Shown here piece by piece: positions 31,884 through 42,351 of a stretch of DNA of 64,000 bases (its first letter is position 1; each line of letters starts with the position of its first letter). Below the pieces are notes generated by a model. It did not search any database. It saw only the letters and a list, made by a program, of their open reading frames with translations, and was not told the origin of the DNA. Both the position numbers and the translations under genes were made by a program. Source of the DNA: Halomonas campaniensis (lineage in GTDB: Bacteria; Pseudomonadota; Gammaproteobacteria; Pseudomonadales; Halomonadaceae); the NCBI RefSeq assembly GCF_014193375.1, contig NZ_JACHZF010000004.1:119360-183359 (forward strand), read 5' to 3'.

Positions 31884-33144
31884 TCCTTGTCATGAGCAGC
31901 GTCTCGACGGCGTGCATCAGGGTGCGGACGGCAACCTCGGCGTCGGCGCGCTCGATGTGTTCATCGGGGTGGTGGCTGATGCCCGCGCGGCAGGGGGTGA
32001 AGAGCATCGCCGTGGGGCAGAGGTGGGCGAGGTGGATGGCGTCGTGAAAGGCCCCGGACACCAGCCGCGGAGCCTGCGGCCAGTGCGCCTTGACGGCCTC
32101 GTCGAGCACGGCGACCAGGGCGTCATCGAAGGCCACCGGGGCCACCCGTGAGGTTGCTTCCAGGCGGGCCGTGCAGCCGGACCACTCCCGCTGTGCCAGC
32201 TGCCGGAAGGCCGCATCCAGCGCCTCCAGCACCGTCGGGTCGGGGTGGCGAAGGTCGATGGTAAAACGGGTCTGCTGGGGGATGGTGTTCACCGAGTTGG
32301 GCGACAGCGCGAACTTGCCGATGGTGAAGCGCACCTGGTCGTCGTGGGCCGCCACGGCCGCCTTCAGGGCGCCGACCAGGGCGTGGGCGCCCATGAAGGC
32401 ATCGCGACGCGACGCCTCCGGCGTGGTGCCCGCATGGTTGGCCTGGCCGTCGACCTCGACCTCGTACCAGTGGACGCCCTGGATGCCGGTGACGACACAC
32501 ACCGGCGCGCCCTTTTCCTCCAGCACCGGGCCCTGCTCGATATGCAGCTCCAGGAAGGCGTGGGGCACCACCGGCGCGGAGCGGAAGCGGGCGCCGTGGG
32601 CCTCCAGCAGCGCCAGGCAGTCGGCCAGCGCCGCCTGGAAGGTGATCCCCGCGTCGTCCCGCGCGGCGAGGATCGTCTTGGCGTCGCGTCCGCCGGCAAA
32701 CCAGGAGGAGCCGGAGGCCCCGGGGGCGAAGCGCGCCCCCTCCTCGTTGGTCCAGGAGACCACCTCCACCGGCTGCCGGTGGGCAATGCCCTGCTCCGAC
32801 AGGGTGCGCAGGACCGCCAGGCCGGCCACCACGCCCAGGGTGCCGTCGTAGGCGCCGGCGCTGGGCTGGCTGTCGAGGTGGCTGCCGATCAGCAGCGGGG
32901 CCAGCGTCGGCTCCTGCCCCTCCCGGCGCAGGAAGACGTTGCCCAGGGCATCGTAGTGGGCGCTGCAGCCGAGCGCCTCGCCCTGCGCCATCAGCCACAG
33001 CCGGGCGCGATTGTCCTGGTCGTCCAGGGCCAGGCGGCGGATGCCGCGAGGGGAGAGGGCGCCGATCCGGGCCTGGGCCTCGAGATCGGCCCAGAAGCGC
33101 GCGCCGTCGACCGCGCCGGCCAGGGATGAACTCGTCGTGTGCAT
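31876..33144 (-). CDS. M20-family hydantoinase/carbamoylase-type metallohydrolase
   Basis: A 422-residue Zn- or Mn-dependent hydrolase of the N-carbamoyl-L-amino acid hydrolase / allantoate amidohydrolase / beta-ureidopropionase branch. Metal ligands are in GSHLDSQPSAGAYDG (His89, Asp100), WTNEEGARF (Glu134-Glu135), LELHIEQGPVLE and the final ISHHPDE. The lid domain with HAGTTPEASRRDAF marks this subfamily. It would release ammonia and carbon dioxide from a carbamoyl group or open an N-acyl bond. The substrate is not fixed; the context of two amidases and an asparaginase favours an amide/ureido acid. Confidence 0.87.
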   Translation of the reverse strand: MHTTSSSLAGAVDGARFWADLEAQARIGALSPRGIRRLALDDQDNRARLWLMAQGEALGCSAHYDALGNVFLRREGQEPTLAPLLIGSHLDSQPSAGAYDGTLGVVAGLAVLRTLSEQGIAHRQPVEVVSWTNEEGARFAPGASGSSWFAGGRDAKTILAARDDAGITFQAALADCLALLEAHGARFRSAPVVPHAFLELHIEQGPVLEEKGAPVCVVTGIQGVHWYEVEVDGQANHAGTTPEASRRDAFMGAHALVGALKAAVAAHDDQVRFTIGKFALSPNSVNTIPQQTRFTIDLRHPDPTVLEALDAAFRQLAQREWSGCTARLEATSRVAPVAFDDALVAVLDEAVKAHWPQAPRLVSGAFHDAIHLAHLCPTAMLFTPCRAGISHHPDEHIERADAEVAVRTLMHAVETLLMTRND

Positions 33145-33155
33145 GGTCGGCCTCC

Positions 33156-34430
33156 TCAGTAGAGCAGCGATGGCAGCCAGGTGCTGATCCAGGGCACGTA
33201 GGTGATGACCATCAGGGCGATCAGCATGATCAGGATCAGCGGCAGGCAGGCCTTGAAGACCTCCTGCAGCGACATCTTCGAGATCGCCATGGCCACGAAC
33301 AGGTTCAGCCCGACCGGCGGGGTGATCATGCCGACGGAGAAGTTGACCAGGGTGATGACACCGAAGTGGACCGGATCCACGCCGACCTGGGCGGCGATCG
33401 GCTGCAGCAGCGGCGAGAGCACGATGATCGCCGAGGCACTGTCGAGGAAGAAGCCGGCAATGATCATCACCACGTTGAACAGCGCCATCACCTGGAAGGG
33501 ATCATCGGTGAGGGAAAGCACCTGGCTCGCCAGCTGGGTCGGGGTGCCGGTGATCGCCAGCAGCCACGAGAAGGCCGAGGCGCCGGCGGTGATCAGCAGC
33601 AGGGTGGCCGAGATCAGGCCGGAGCTGCGCAGGGTGCCGATCAGGTCCCGGAAATCGATGGTGCGGTAGACCACCATGCCCACGAACAGCCCGTACATGC
33701 AGGCCACCGCGGCGGACTCGGTGGGGGTGAAGACGCCGCTGTAGATGCCGCCGAGCAGGATGAACGGCAGGCCCAGGCCCCAGGCGGCCGACTTGAACGC
33801 GGACCCGACCTGGCGCAGGGTCGGAAACGGCGAGCGCTCGTAGCCCTTGAACGACGAGTAGACGATGCAGTAGGCGATCAGCAGCGAGCCGATCAGGATG
33901 GCCGGTAGCAGGCCCGCCGCGAACAGCCGGCCGACCGATGTGCCGGTCACCGAGCCATAGATGATCAGCGCGATGCTCGGCGGCACGATGGGCCCCAGGG
34001 TGCCCGCGGTGGCGATCAGGCCGATGGCGAAGCGCTTGTCGTAGCCCGCGGCCACCAGGGCCGGGAACATGATCGAGCCGATGGCCACCACCGTGGCGGG
34101 GCTGGAGCCCGAGATCGCCCCGAAGAACAGGCAGGAGAGCACGGTGGCCGCCGCCAGGCCCCCCGGTACCCAGCCGACCAGCGCCTTGGCCAGGTTGATG
34201 AGCCGGTCCGAGAGGCCGCCGATGCGCATCAGTTCGGCGGCCAGGATGAAGAACGGGATGGCCATCAGCGAGAAGTTGTTCATCCCGGTGAACATGCGCA
34301 TCGGCACGATGACCGGGTTGGTGTTGCCGAAGAACTCGATGGCCAGGAAGACGGAGAACGCCAGCGCCGCGAAGATCGGCAGCCCCAGCAGCAGCACCGC
34401 GAAGAACAGGGGAAGAAGTGCCGTGATCAT
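33156..34430 (-). CDS. dctM: TRAP transporter large membrane subunit
   Basis: A 424-residue DctM/SiaM-type permease, with about a dozen hydrophobic segments in two inverted halves (conserved FGAISGSSPATVVAIG near 110 and MITPPVGLNLFV near 380). It moves a substrate delivered by DctP across the inner membrane using the sodium or proton gradient. Starts 15 bases after dctQ; ends 11 bases before the metallohydrolase gene, indicating one operon. Confidence 0.93.
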   Translation of the reverse strand: MITALLPLFFAVLLLGLPIFAALAFSVFLAIEFFGNTNPVIVPMRMFTGMNNFSLMAIPFFILAAELMRIGGLSDRLINLAKALVGWVPGGLAAATVLSCLFFGAISGSSPATVVAIGSIMFPALVAAGYDKRFAIGLIATAGTLGPIVPPSIALIIYGSVTGTSVGRLFAAGLLPAILIGSLLIAYCIVYSSFKGYERSPFPTLRQVGSAFKSAAWGLGLPFILLGGIYSGVFTPTESAAVACMYGLFVGMVVYRTIDFRDLIGTLRSSGLISATLLLITAGASAFSWLLAITGTPTQLASQVLSLTDDPFQVMALFNVVMIIAGFFLDSASAIIVLSPLLQPIAAQVGVDPVHFGVITLVNFSVGMITPPVGLNLFVAMAISKMSLQEVFKACLPLILIMLIALMVITYVPWISTWLPSLLY

Positions 34431-34445
34431 GTGGGTCTCCAGTCG

Positions 34446-34967
34446 TTAGACGAGCTTGTCTTTCTCGGCGGCAAGCTCTTCGGCAAGAGTGACCGGCGGC
34501 TTGGTCCAGGCCTCATGGATGACCCACAGGTAGCGCAGGATCAGCAGGATGCCGGAGATGCCGATGGGCAGGTAGAACCAGGCCATGGGCAGGCGCAGGG
34601 CGGCCGTCAGCTGTCCGCGTCCCAGCGTGTTGAAGTAGAGGTGGAAGCCGTAATAGACCAGGAAGCCGGCGAAGGCGATGCCCAGCACGGCGGCGATGAT
34701 ATGCAACCAGCGGTTGATGGCCGGCGACACGAAGGCGTTGAGCACGTCGACGGAGATATGCACGCCGTGCCTGACCCCCATGCTGGCCCCCACGAAGCTC
34801 ATGCAGATGATGGAGTAGATGACGACTTCCTCGGCCCAGAACAGCGAGCCATTGAAGCCGTAGCGATAGACGACCTGAATGGTGGTAATGATGGTCGCGA
34901 TCGACATGAACGCGACCATCGCCACACTCTCCAGGAAATCAATCACCTTGTTGAGTGCTTCAAACAT
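34446..34967 (-). CDS. dctQ: TRAP transporter small membrane subunit
   Basis: A 173-residue DctQ subunit with four transmembrane helices (about 15-40, 50-70, 90-115, 135-160) and the WAEEVVIYSIICMSFVGAS segment with VRHGVHISVDVL after the second helix, characteristic of the family. It stabilises the DctM/DctP system. It lies between dctP and dctM with short gaps. Confidence 0.92.
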   Translation of the reverse strand: MFEALNKVIDFLESVAMVAFMSIATIITTIQVVYRYGFNGSLFWAEEVVIYSIICMSFVGASMGVRHGVHISVDVLNAFVSPAINRWLHIIAAVLGIAFAGFLVYYGFHLYFNTLGRGQLTAALRLPMAWFYLPIGISGILLILRYLWVIHEAWTKPPVTLAEELAAEKDKLV

Positions 34968-35011
34968 GGTGAGTGCACCGGATTAGAGTGACATCGAAGG
35001 GGAAGGCGGGA

Positions 35012-36013
35012 TCAGTACTCGATACCCACCGCGTCATAGACCTTGTGCAGGAGTTCGGTGGTGACCACGCTCTCGTACTCCTGGTGCACCGGCATGCTGG
35101 CCTCGATGAAAGCCTCGCGCGCCTCGGGGGTGATCTCGTTGATCGCGATCTCGTCCCGGATGGCCTCGAGGATGGTCTGCTCGTCCTGCAGGGTCAGCTC
35201 GCGTGAGGCGGTACGTCCGTTGTCGAAGGCCTCGAGCATCACGGCCTGCAGATCCTCGGGCAGCGAGTCCCAGGAGTCCTGGTTGATCACCGCCGCGTAG
35301 GCGTGATAGGCGTGGTTGGTCAGCGACAGGTAGTCCTGTACCTCGTGGAAGCGCATGGTGTAGATGTTGGCCAGCGGGTTCTCCTGGCCGGCGACGACCC
35401 CCTGCTGCAGGCCGTTGTAGACCTCGGTGAAGGCCATGGCGGTGGCGTTGGCGCCGTAGTTCTCGTAGGTGGAGATGATGATCGGCGCCTGCATGGTGCG
35501 CATGCGGATGGCGCCGAGGTCCTCGGGCCCATGGATGGGCCGCACGTTGTTGGTCATGTGGCGGAAGCCGGCGCCCCAGAAGTTCACGCCATACATGTTG
35601 TGGCCGCTCAGGGTGTCCAGGATCTCGCGTCCCACGTCGCCATCCAGGGTCGACACCATGGTGTCGTAGTCGGCGATCAGGAACGGCAGGTCGAGGATCT
35701 GCATGCGCGGCTCGAAGTTGCCGAGCGTGGCGGTGGGCGGGATGCCGATATCGACCAGGCCCATCTGGATCTGCTCGATGATCTCCACGTCGCCGCCGAC
35801 CTGGGCCGCGGGCAGCACGTTGATCTCGATGCGTCCCTCGGATTTCTCCTCGACTTCCTCCTTGAAGCGAAGTGCTGCCTGCCCGTTGGGCGTATCCTCG
35901 ATCAGGACGTGGGCGAAGCTGAAGGTGTACTCGGCGGCCTGTGCCTGGCTCATGCCGAAGGACGCGGCGGCAATCGCCGCCACCAGTGACACCTTGGTCA
36001 GTTTGCTCTTCAT
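35012..36013 (-). CDS. dctP: TRAP transporter periplasmic substrate-binding protein
   Basis: A 333-residue DctP-type binding protein. The signal peptide ends near SQAQA-AE (about residue 26). The conserved LGAIRMRTMQAP segment carries the arginine that clamps a substrate carboxylate, so the ligand is probably an organic acid. The ATG at 36013 follows AAGGTG; a GTG three codons earlier is less likely. Preceded by a 133-base gap from asparaginase that contains a 10-base tandem repeat (36066-36085) and could hold a separate promoter. Confidence 0.93.
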   Translation of the reverse strand: MKSKLTKVSLVAAIAAASFGMSQAQAAEYTFSFAHVLIEDTPNGQAALRFKEEVEEKSEGRIEINVLPAAQVGGDVEIIEQIQMGLVDIGIPPTATLGNFEPRMQILDLPFLIADYDTMVSTLDGDVGREILDTLSGHNMYGVNFWGAGFRHMTNNVRPIHGPEDLGAIRMRTMQAPIIISTYENYGANATAMAFTEVYNGLQQGVVAGQENPLANIYTMRFHEVQDYLSLTNHAYHAYAAVINQDSWDSLPEDLQAVMLEAFDNGRTASRELTLQDEQTILEAIRDEIAINEITPEAREAFIEASMPVHQEYESVVTTELLHKVYDAVGIEY

Positions 36014-36146
36014 TGTCAGCACCTTGTTGGGTTGTTGGTGTGCATCTTCGCGTGACGTTCGACACCGGCGTCACCCGGCGTCACCCGCACTCGGTACGGG
36101 CCCTTTCAGCCTGACGCGGCCAGGCGGAGCATGTTGCCGGCCATGC

Positions 36147-37172
36147 TCAGGCCGTCAGGGTTCGCAGTGGTGCGGCGACCTCGCCCTTCGTGGAGGCGAG
36201 GAGGGCCGACAGGGCAAGGCGGGCCTTGCGGGCGCTCAGGTCGGGGACGGCGATGACGCCGGCCGCCTCCAGGCTCGCGAGGCTGCCCATGAATTCGTAA
36301 CTGGCGTGGACCGGCCCGCTGGGGCAGCTGCTGACGATCGCCACCGGGATGCCTTGCGCGGTAATGCGCGGGATGACATCCAGCCAGTCCGGGGGGACAT
36401 GGCCGCGCCCCAGGCCGTCGATCACCAGCCCGGCGGCCCCCCCCGCCACGGCGGCCTCCAGCAGGGCGGGCGAGGCGTCCAGATAGGCGGGCAGGATGTC
36501 GACCCTCGGCAGCGCGGCGTCGGCGGGGAGCCCCAGCCTCTCGACGCGAGCGGGACGCATCGCGACGCTCACTCTTGCCCCGTCGACATAGCCGAGCGGG
36601 CCGGCCTCCGGCGCGGCGAAGCCGTTCACCTGAAAGCTGCTGACCTTGCGCACCTGCCGGGCAGAGAAGATCGACTGGTTGAACACCACCAGGGTGCCGA
36701 GGCCACGGGCCTCTTCACTGGCGGCGACCATCACGGCGTCGGCGATGTTGCGAAAGGCATCCGTGCCGGGCTCGTGGGGGGCACGCTGCGAGCCGGTCAG
36801 CACGATGGTGGGGGAGGCCGGCAGGGTGATATCGAGGAAGTAGGCGGTCTCCTCGAGGGTGTCGGTGCCATGGGTGATGACGATGCCCGCCACCTCGGAG
36901 GACTCGGCCAGGGCCTGGCACTCCTGGCGCAGGCGCATCAGGTCATCGCGGGTGATGGCATTGCTGGGCTTCTGCAGCAGGGAGCGGACCTCGACGTCGA
37001 TGGCCGCACCTTCCGGCAGCGAAACCCGGCTCATCAGCACGTCACCCTGCAGCGCCCCTGACCGATTGCGGCCGGAATCATCCGGGCTACTGGCGATGGT
37101 GCCGCCGGTGGTGAGGACCACCACTCGGGCGCTTGTCCTGGCTCTTGTCATTGTTGTCACCGTATCGGGCAT
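36147..37172 (-). CDS. cytoplasmic L-asparaginase-family amidohydrolase
   Basis: A 341-residue asparaginase/glutaminase-family enzyme. The nucleophile Thr lies in TTGGTIA (Thr25) and the second catalytic Thr103-Asp104 in ITHGTDTLEET. No signal peptide, so it acts in the cytosol. It splits asparagine or a related amide to acid and ammonia. First gene of the leftward operon; its start is 31 bases from the palindromic operator at 37203-37232, facing the GntR regulator. Confidence 0.9.
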   Translation of the reverse strand: MPDTVTTMTRARTSARVVVLTTGGTIASSPDDSGRNRSGALQGDVLMSRVSLPEGAAIDVEVRSLLQKPSNAITRDDLMRLRQECQALAESSEVAGIVITHGTDTLEETAYFLDITLPASPTIVLTGSQRAPHEPGTDAFRNIADAVMVAASEEARGLGTLVVFNQSIFSARQVRKVSSFQVNGFAAPEAGPLGYVDGARVSVAMRPARVERLGLPADAALPRVDILPAYLDASPALLEAAVAGGAAGLVIDGLGRGHVPPDWLDVIPRITAQGIPVAIVSSCPSGPVHASYEFMGSLASLEAAGVIAVPDLSARKARLALSALLASTKGEVAAPLRTLTA

Positions 37173-37202
37173 GGGGGACTGGGCCCGCGATGCCGCTTCA
37201 GT

Positions 37203-37232
37203 GTTCAGACATCAGATGTCTGTTGTCTGAAC
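37203..37232. promoter_or_regulatory. probable GntR/FCD operator with nested palindromes
   Basis: GTTCAGACA (37203-37211) pairs perfectly with 37224-37232, and inside it CAGACAT-CAG-ATGTCTG (37206-37222) is a second perfect palindrome, giving three CAGACA-type half-sites. It lies between the divergent asparaginase and regulator genes. A further 16-base palindrome is at 37241-37256. Confidence 0.65.
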
Positions 37233-37354
37233 CCATGCTAGACTCGATCTCGAGTCGTCTGCAAGCGGGAAATGACAGAACGTCCAACCATTTCGGCATC
37301 GACAAATCAAAATTCGCTTCGATGCGGCACGCCACGCCAACACGAGACGCCAGC

Positions 37355-38086
37355 ATGAGCCTGAAACGCCAGCCCACCCTGCCGCTCACTTCCATGGAGA
37401 GTTTCGGCAGCTCCATCGACCGCAGCTCCGTCGCCCTGCAGCTGCTGGAACGCATCAAGGCGGCGCTGATTCGCGGTGAACTCCAGCCGGGCGATTACCT
37501 GCCGTCGGAGACCGAACTGACCCAGAGCCTGGGGATCGGCAAGTCGAGCGTTCGCGAGGCCATCAAGATGCTCCAGGCGATCGGCATCGTGGAGGTCAAG
37601 CGGGGGCAGGGCACCATGATCTGCCGCGAACCGGGCGCCCCCCTGGTGGACCCGATGGCCTTCGGCATGATCCTGGCCCGGGGCATGACGCGAGACGTGC
37701 TCGAGTTCCGCAGGATGTTCGAGCCGGCCTATACCCTGCAGGCCATGCACAATGCCCGGCCGGAGGACCACGTGCGCATCGGGCGGAGCATCGAGGCCAT
37801 GGCCACGGCGATCGCCAACGGGGAGCAGACGGCGCGTCACGATGTCGCCTTCCACCGGGCGATCCTTCAGGCGACCCACAACCCGATGACCATCCGGGTG
37901 GGCGAGACCCTGATCCAGCTGATCGAGGCGGCCCTGGAAACCTCCATGCAGACGCTTCCGGAGGTCGCCCTGAAGGACCACCGGGCGATCTATGCCGCCT
38001 TCCAGGCGGGCGACGAGGCGGCGGTAAAGGCGGCCATCGAGATCAGCAGCGAGAGCTGGGAGACCAACCTGACCTACGTCGACTGA
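37355..38086 (+). CDS. GntR-family (FadR/FCD type) regulator
   Basis: A 243-residue regulator with an N-terminal winged helix (about 25-95; PGDYLPSETELTQSLGIGKSSVREA) and a C-terminal FCD ligand domain. Likely metal-binding residues are in DVAFHRAIL and KDHRAIYAAF, common in regulators that sense organic acids. Divergent from the asparaginase/TRAP/amidase operon and most likely its controller. The start is uncertain: ATG 37355 is used, but an in-frame ATG at 37322 is possible, and neither has a clear ribosome site. Confidence 0.86.
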   Translation: MSLKRQPTLPLTSMESFGSSIDRSSVALQLLERIKAALIRGELQPGDYLPSETELTQSLGIGKSSVREAIKMLQAIGIVEVKRGQGTMICREPGAPLVDPMAFGMILARGMTRDVLEFRRMFEPAYTLQAMHNARPEDHVRIGRSIEAMATAIANGEQTARHDVAFHRAILQATHNPMTIRVGETLIQLIEAALETSMQTLPEVALKDHRAIYAAFQAGDEAAVKAAIEISSESWETNLTYVD

Positions 38087-38216
38087 CAGCCCACCGCATG
38101 TTCGTGATCGGGAAAATCAGTCCAGTGTTTACAACTGCCAGGTTCATCAGTAACGCGTGAATAAACCGTTGTCGCTCCCCTTGAAGGGCCCATGAGTTGG
38201 CATCTGCCCCGATGCG

Positions 38217-39729
<1,513 letters not shown>

Positions 39730-40001
39730 CGAGCACGCTTCCTGTCGGGTGGGGATCTGGTGCAGCTTCGTCGATACCGGCAGGGATGCCAAGCCGCGAT
39801 GCGTCCGGCGTCTCAACGGCCCTGGATGACGCCGCGTCACCGGGCAGCAAAAACCCCAACTCCAGGGCCCGAAAACGGAAAATAAAATCGCCCCGATCGG
39901 CCCCGGGGGCTCTCGGGTCGCGCCCCCAAGGTCTGCTATCGTCTCGCACTGGATCCACGCCCCGTGTCCCTGTCCCGGGGCCCCCACAGAGGAGGCAGCA
40001 G

Positions 40002-41189
40002 ATGGCAAGCGAACCCCGCGATGCGACCCTACCCGCCACCATGTCGGCCATGCTGCTGACCGGCCATGGCGACATCGACCAGCTGGTCTACCGTGACTAT
40101 GTGCCCGTTCCCCGCCCCGGGCCGGGCGAGGTGCTGGTGCGGGTCACCGCCACCGCCAAGAACAACACCGACCGCAAGGCCCGCGAGGGGCTCTACCCGG
40201 TGAAGAAGGGCCAGGTGACCTCCTTTGCCATGGGCGGCGAGCCGACCCTGACCTTCCCGCGCATCCAGGGCGCCGATATCGCCGGGCGGGTGGCGGCGGT
40301 GGGCGAGGGCGTCGATCCGGCGCGGATCGGCGAGCGCGGCCTGCTCGACTTCAACCTCTATGCCGATGCCCGCCGCGACATCAACCTGACCCCGGACTAC
40401 TACGGCCACGGCGCCGACGGTGGCTTCGCCGAGTACGTCGCCGTGCCCGCGGACCAGTTCCACCACGTGCCCAACCCGGCGCTTGCCGATGCCGAGCTGG
40501 CCGCCCTGGGCATGTGCTCCTACCAGACCGCCTACCATATGATGACGTCCGCCCGAGTTAGCGCGGGTGAACGAATTCTCGTCAGCGGGGCCAGCGGCGG
40601 GGTGGGCACCGCGCTGATCCAGCTCTGTCGCATCGTCGGGGCGATTCCCTATGCGGTGAGCCAGCCGGAGAAGGCCGATGCGCTGAAGGCGCTGGGCGCC
40701 GAGGCGGTGATCGACCGCGGTGACCTCGGGAGCTTCGTTGCGCGGGTGCTGGAGGCCACCGGCGGCGCGCCCATCGACGCGGTGATGGACCTGGTCGGCG
40801 GCGAGATGACAGACCTGTTCATCGACACCATGATCCACGACATGAAGGCGCGGACCACCTATCCGCGGCTCTCCATTGCCGGCGCCAGCGGCGGCAACAT
40901 CTCGGAGATCCTCTGGACGCGCATCTACCTCTATCAGGTGCAGATCTTCGGCGTCTCCCACGGCACCCGCGAGGAGGCCGAGCAGCTGGTCGAATGGATT
41001 CGCTCCGGCGAACTCAAGCCGGTGCTCCATGCCGCCTTCAGGCTCTCCGAGCTGCACGCCGCCGAGCGCTACTTCGTCAGCCGCGGCAGCAATTTCCTGG
41101 GCAAGATCGTCATCGTCCCCGATGCCCAGTGGGACGAGCACGGTGCCCCGTTCGCCCTTGCCACTCCCCAAGCGGAGCGCCCGTCATGA
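40002..41189 (+). CDS. zinc-type alcohol dehydrogenase-like / quinone oxidoreductase
   Basis: A 395-residue medium-chain dehydrogenase/reductase. The N-terminal catalytic domain carries PGPGEVLVRV and the usual GADIAGRV turn; the nucleotide motif is GASGGVGTALIQL (about 198-210). Zinc-ligand cysteines are not evident, pointing to the NADPH quinone or enoyl reductase branch. ATG 40002 with AGAGGAGG upstream is chosen. It shares a four-base overlap with the proline-racemase family gene, so the two probably work in one pathway; the substrate is unknown. Confidence 0.8.
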   Translation: MASEPRDATLPATMSAMLLTGHGDIDQLVYRDYVPVPRPGPGEVLVRVTATAKNNTDRKAREGLYPVKKGQVTSFAMGGEPTLTFPRIQGADIAGRVAAVGEGVDPARIGERGLLDFNLYADARRDINLTPDYYGHGADGGFAEYVAVPADQFHHVPNPALADAELAALGMCSYQTAYHMMTSARVSAGERILVSGASGGVGTALIQLCRIVGAIPYAVSQPEKADALKALGAEAVIDRGDLGSFVARVLEATGGAPIDAVMDLVGGEMTDLFIDTMIHDMKARTTYPRLSIAGASGGNISEILWTRIYLYQVQIFGVSHGTREEAEQLVEWIRSGELKPVLHAAFRLSELHAAERYFVSRGSNFLGKIVIVPDAQWDEHGAPFALATPQAERPS

Positions 41190-42241
41190 ACCCGTCACCG
41201 GCCCCCGGGGCCCTCACCCTGCGCCTGATGGACACCCACGCCGGCGGCGACGTCAGCCGCATCGTGCTCGGCGGCATCGACCCGCTGCCCGGTGACACCG
41301 TGCGCGAGCAGATGCACTACCTGCGTGACGACGCCGACGGCCTGCGCAAGCTGCTGCTCTTCGAGCCCCACGGCGTTCCCGAGATGTCGGTGGATCTGAT
41401 CGTGCCGGCCACCGACCCGGAAGCCGCCGCGGGCTACATCATCATGGAGGTGATGGGCTACCCCATCTACTCCGGCTCCAACACCATCTGCACCGCCACC
41501 GCGGTGCTCGAGGCCGGCATCGTGCCCAAGCGGGAAGGGGTGCAGCACTTCACCCTGGAGGCCCCGGCGGGGCGGGTGAAGATCGAGGCCCGGGTGGAGA
41601 ACGGGGTGGTGGAGGCGATCACCTGCGAGGGGCTGCCCAGCTACATCGACACCTACCGGGCGACGATCCATGTGCCCACCCTCGGCGAGGTCACCTACTC
41701 GGTGGCCTACAGCGGCGGCTTCTACGCCCTGGTGGACGCCACCGAGCTGGGCTTCTCGCTGGTACGCGAGGAGGAGCGGGCGCTGGCCGACTGCGCCCAC
41801 CGCATCGTCGAGGCGATCCAGGCGGAGCGCGGCTTCTCCCACTACACCCTGGGCGACGTGGGGCCGCTGCCCTTCCTGCACTTCATGGGGCCGGTGGAGC
41901 AGGTGGCCGATGACTTCTACCGCTCCCGCTCCACCACCTACGTGCACCCGGGGGTGATCTGCCGCAGCACCACCGGCACCGGCACCTCGGCGCGCCTGGC
42001 GCTGATGAACCACGAAGGGCGCATCCGCCCCGGGGATCGGCTGGAGACCGTCTCCCTGCGCGAGACCGGCTTCATCGGCACCTTTACCGGCACCCATCGG
42101 GAAGGGCCGCACACCGTGGTGGAGAACACCATCACCGGCAAGGCCTTCGTGCTGGCCCACTCGGACATCGTCGTCAACTGCGACGACCCCCTGGTGGAGT
42201 GCTCCGGCCTGCACCATATCCTCAGCGCCCGCCACGGCTGA
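41186..42241 (+). CDS. proline racemase superfamily protein with Ser/Thr catalytic positions
   Basis: A 351-residue member of the proline racemase/hydroxyproline epimerase/3-hydroxyproline dehydratase superfamily. The first active-site segment reads YPIYSGSNTI, with Ser96 where racemases have the Cys of MCGH, and Ser98 in place of His. The second reads RSTTGTGTSAR, with Thr263 in place of the second Cys. Both acid/base cysteines are thus absent, so a classical two-Cys proline racemase is unlikely; trans-3-hydroxyproline dehydratases use Thr at the second position, which makes a dehydratase or a variant epimerase more likely. Coupled to the upstream oxidoreductase (ATGA overlap). Confidence 0.85.
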   Translation: MNPSPAPGALTLRLMDTHAGGDVSRIVLGGIDPLPGDTVREQMHYLRDDADGLRKLLLFEPHGVPEMSVDLIVPATDPEAAAGYIIMEVMGYPIYSGSNTICTATAVLEAGIVPKREGVQHFTLEAPAGRVKIEARVENGVVEAITCEGLPSYIDTYRATIHVPTLGEVTYSVAYSGGFYALVDATELGFSLVREEERALADCAHRIVEAIQAERGFSHYTLGDVGPLPFLHFMGPVEQVADDFYRSRSTTYVHPGVICRSTTGTGTSARLALMNHEGRIRPGDRLETVSLRETGFIGTFTGTHREGPHTVVENTITGKAFVLAHSDIVVNCDDPLVECSGLHHILSARHG

Positions 42242-42273
42242 GTCTTGCCCCCGCCATCTTGACTCGGCCGATC

Positions 42274-42320
42274 CGCCAGCCTGCCCCTTGAGCCCTCGGG
42301 CGAAAGGGGTCAGGCTGGCG
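42274..42320 (+). terminator. long hairpin after the racemase-family gene
   Basis: CGCCAGCCTG at 42274-42283 pairs perfectly with 42311-42320, then after a one-base bulge CCCCTT/AAGGGG and GCCC/GGGC continue the stem. There is no T-run. The next gene starts 31 bases on. Confidence 0.6.
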
Positions 42321-42351
42321 CTCATTCCCCACCCTTGCCCTGGAGGCCTTC

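Noticed and set aside
36066..36085. Tandem 10-base repeat between asparaginase and dctP
   Set aside because: Only two copies (GGCGTCACCC); too short to call a functional repeat.
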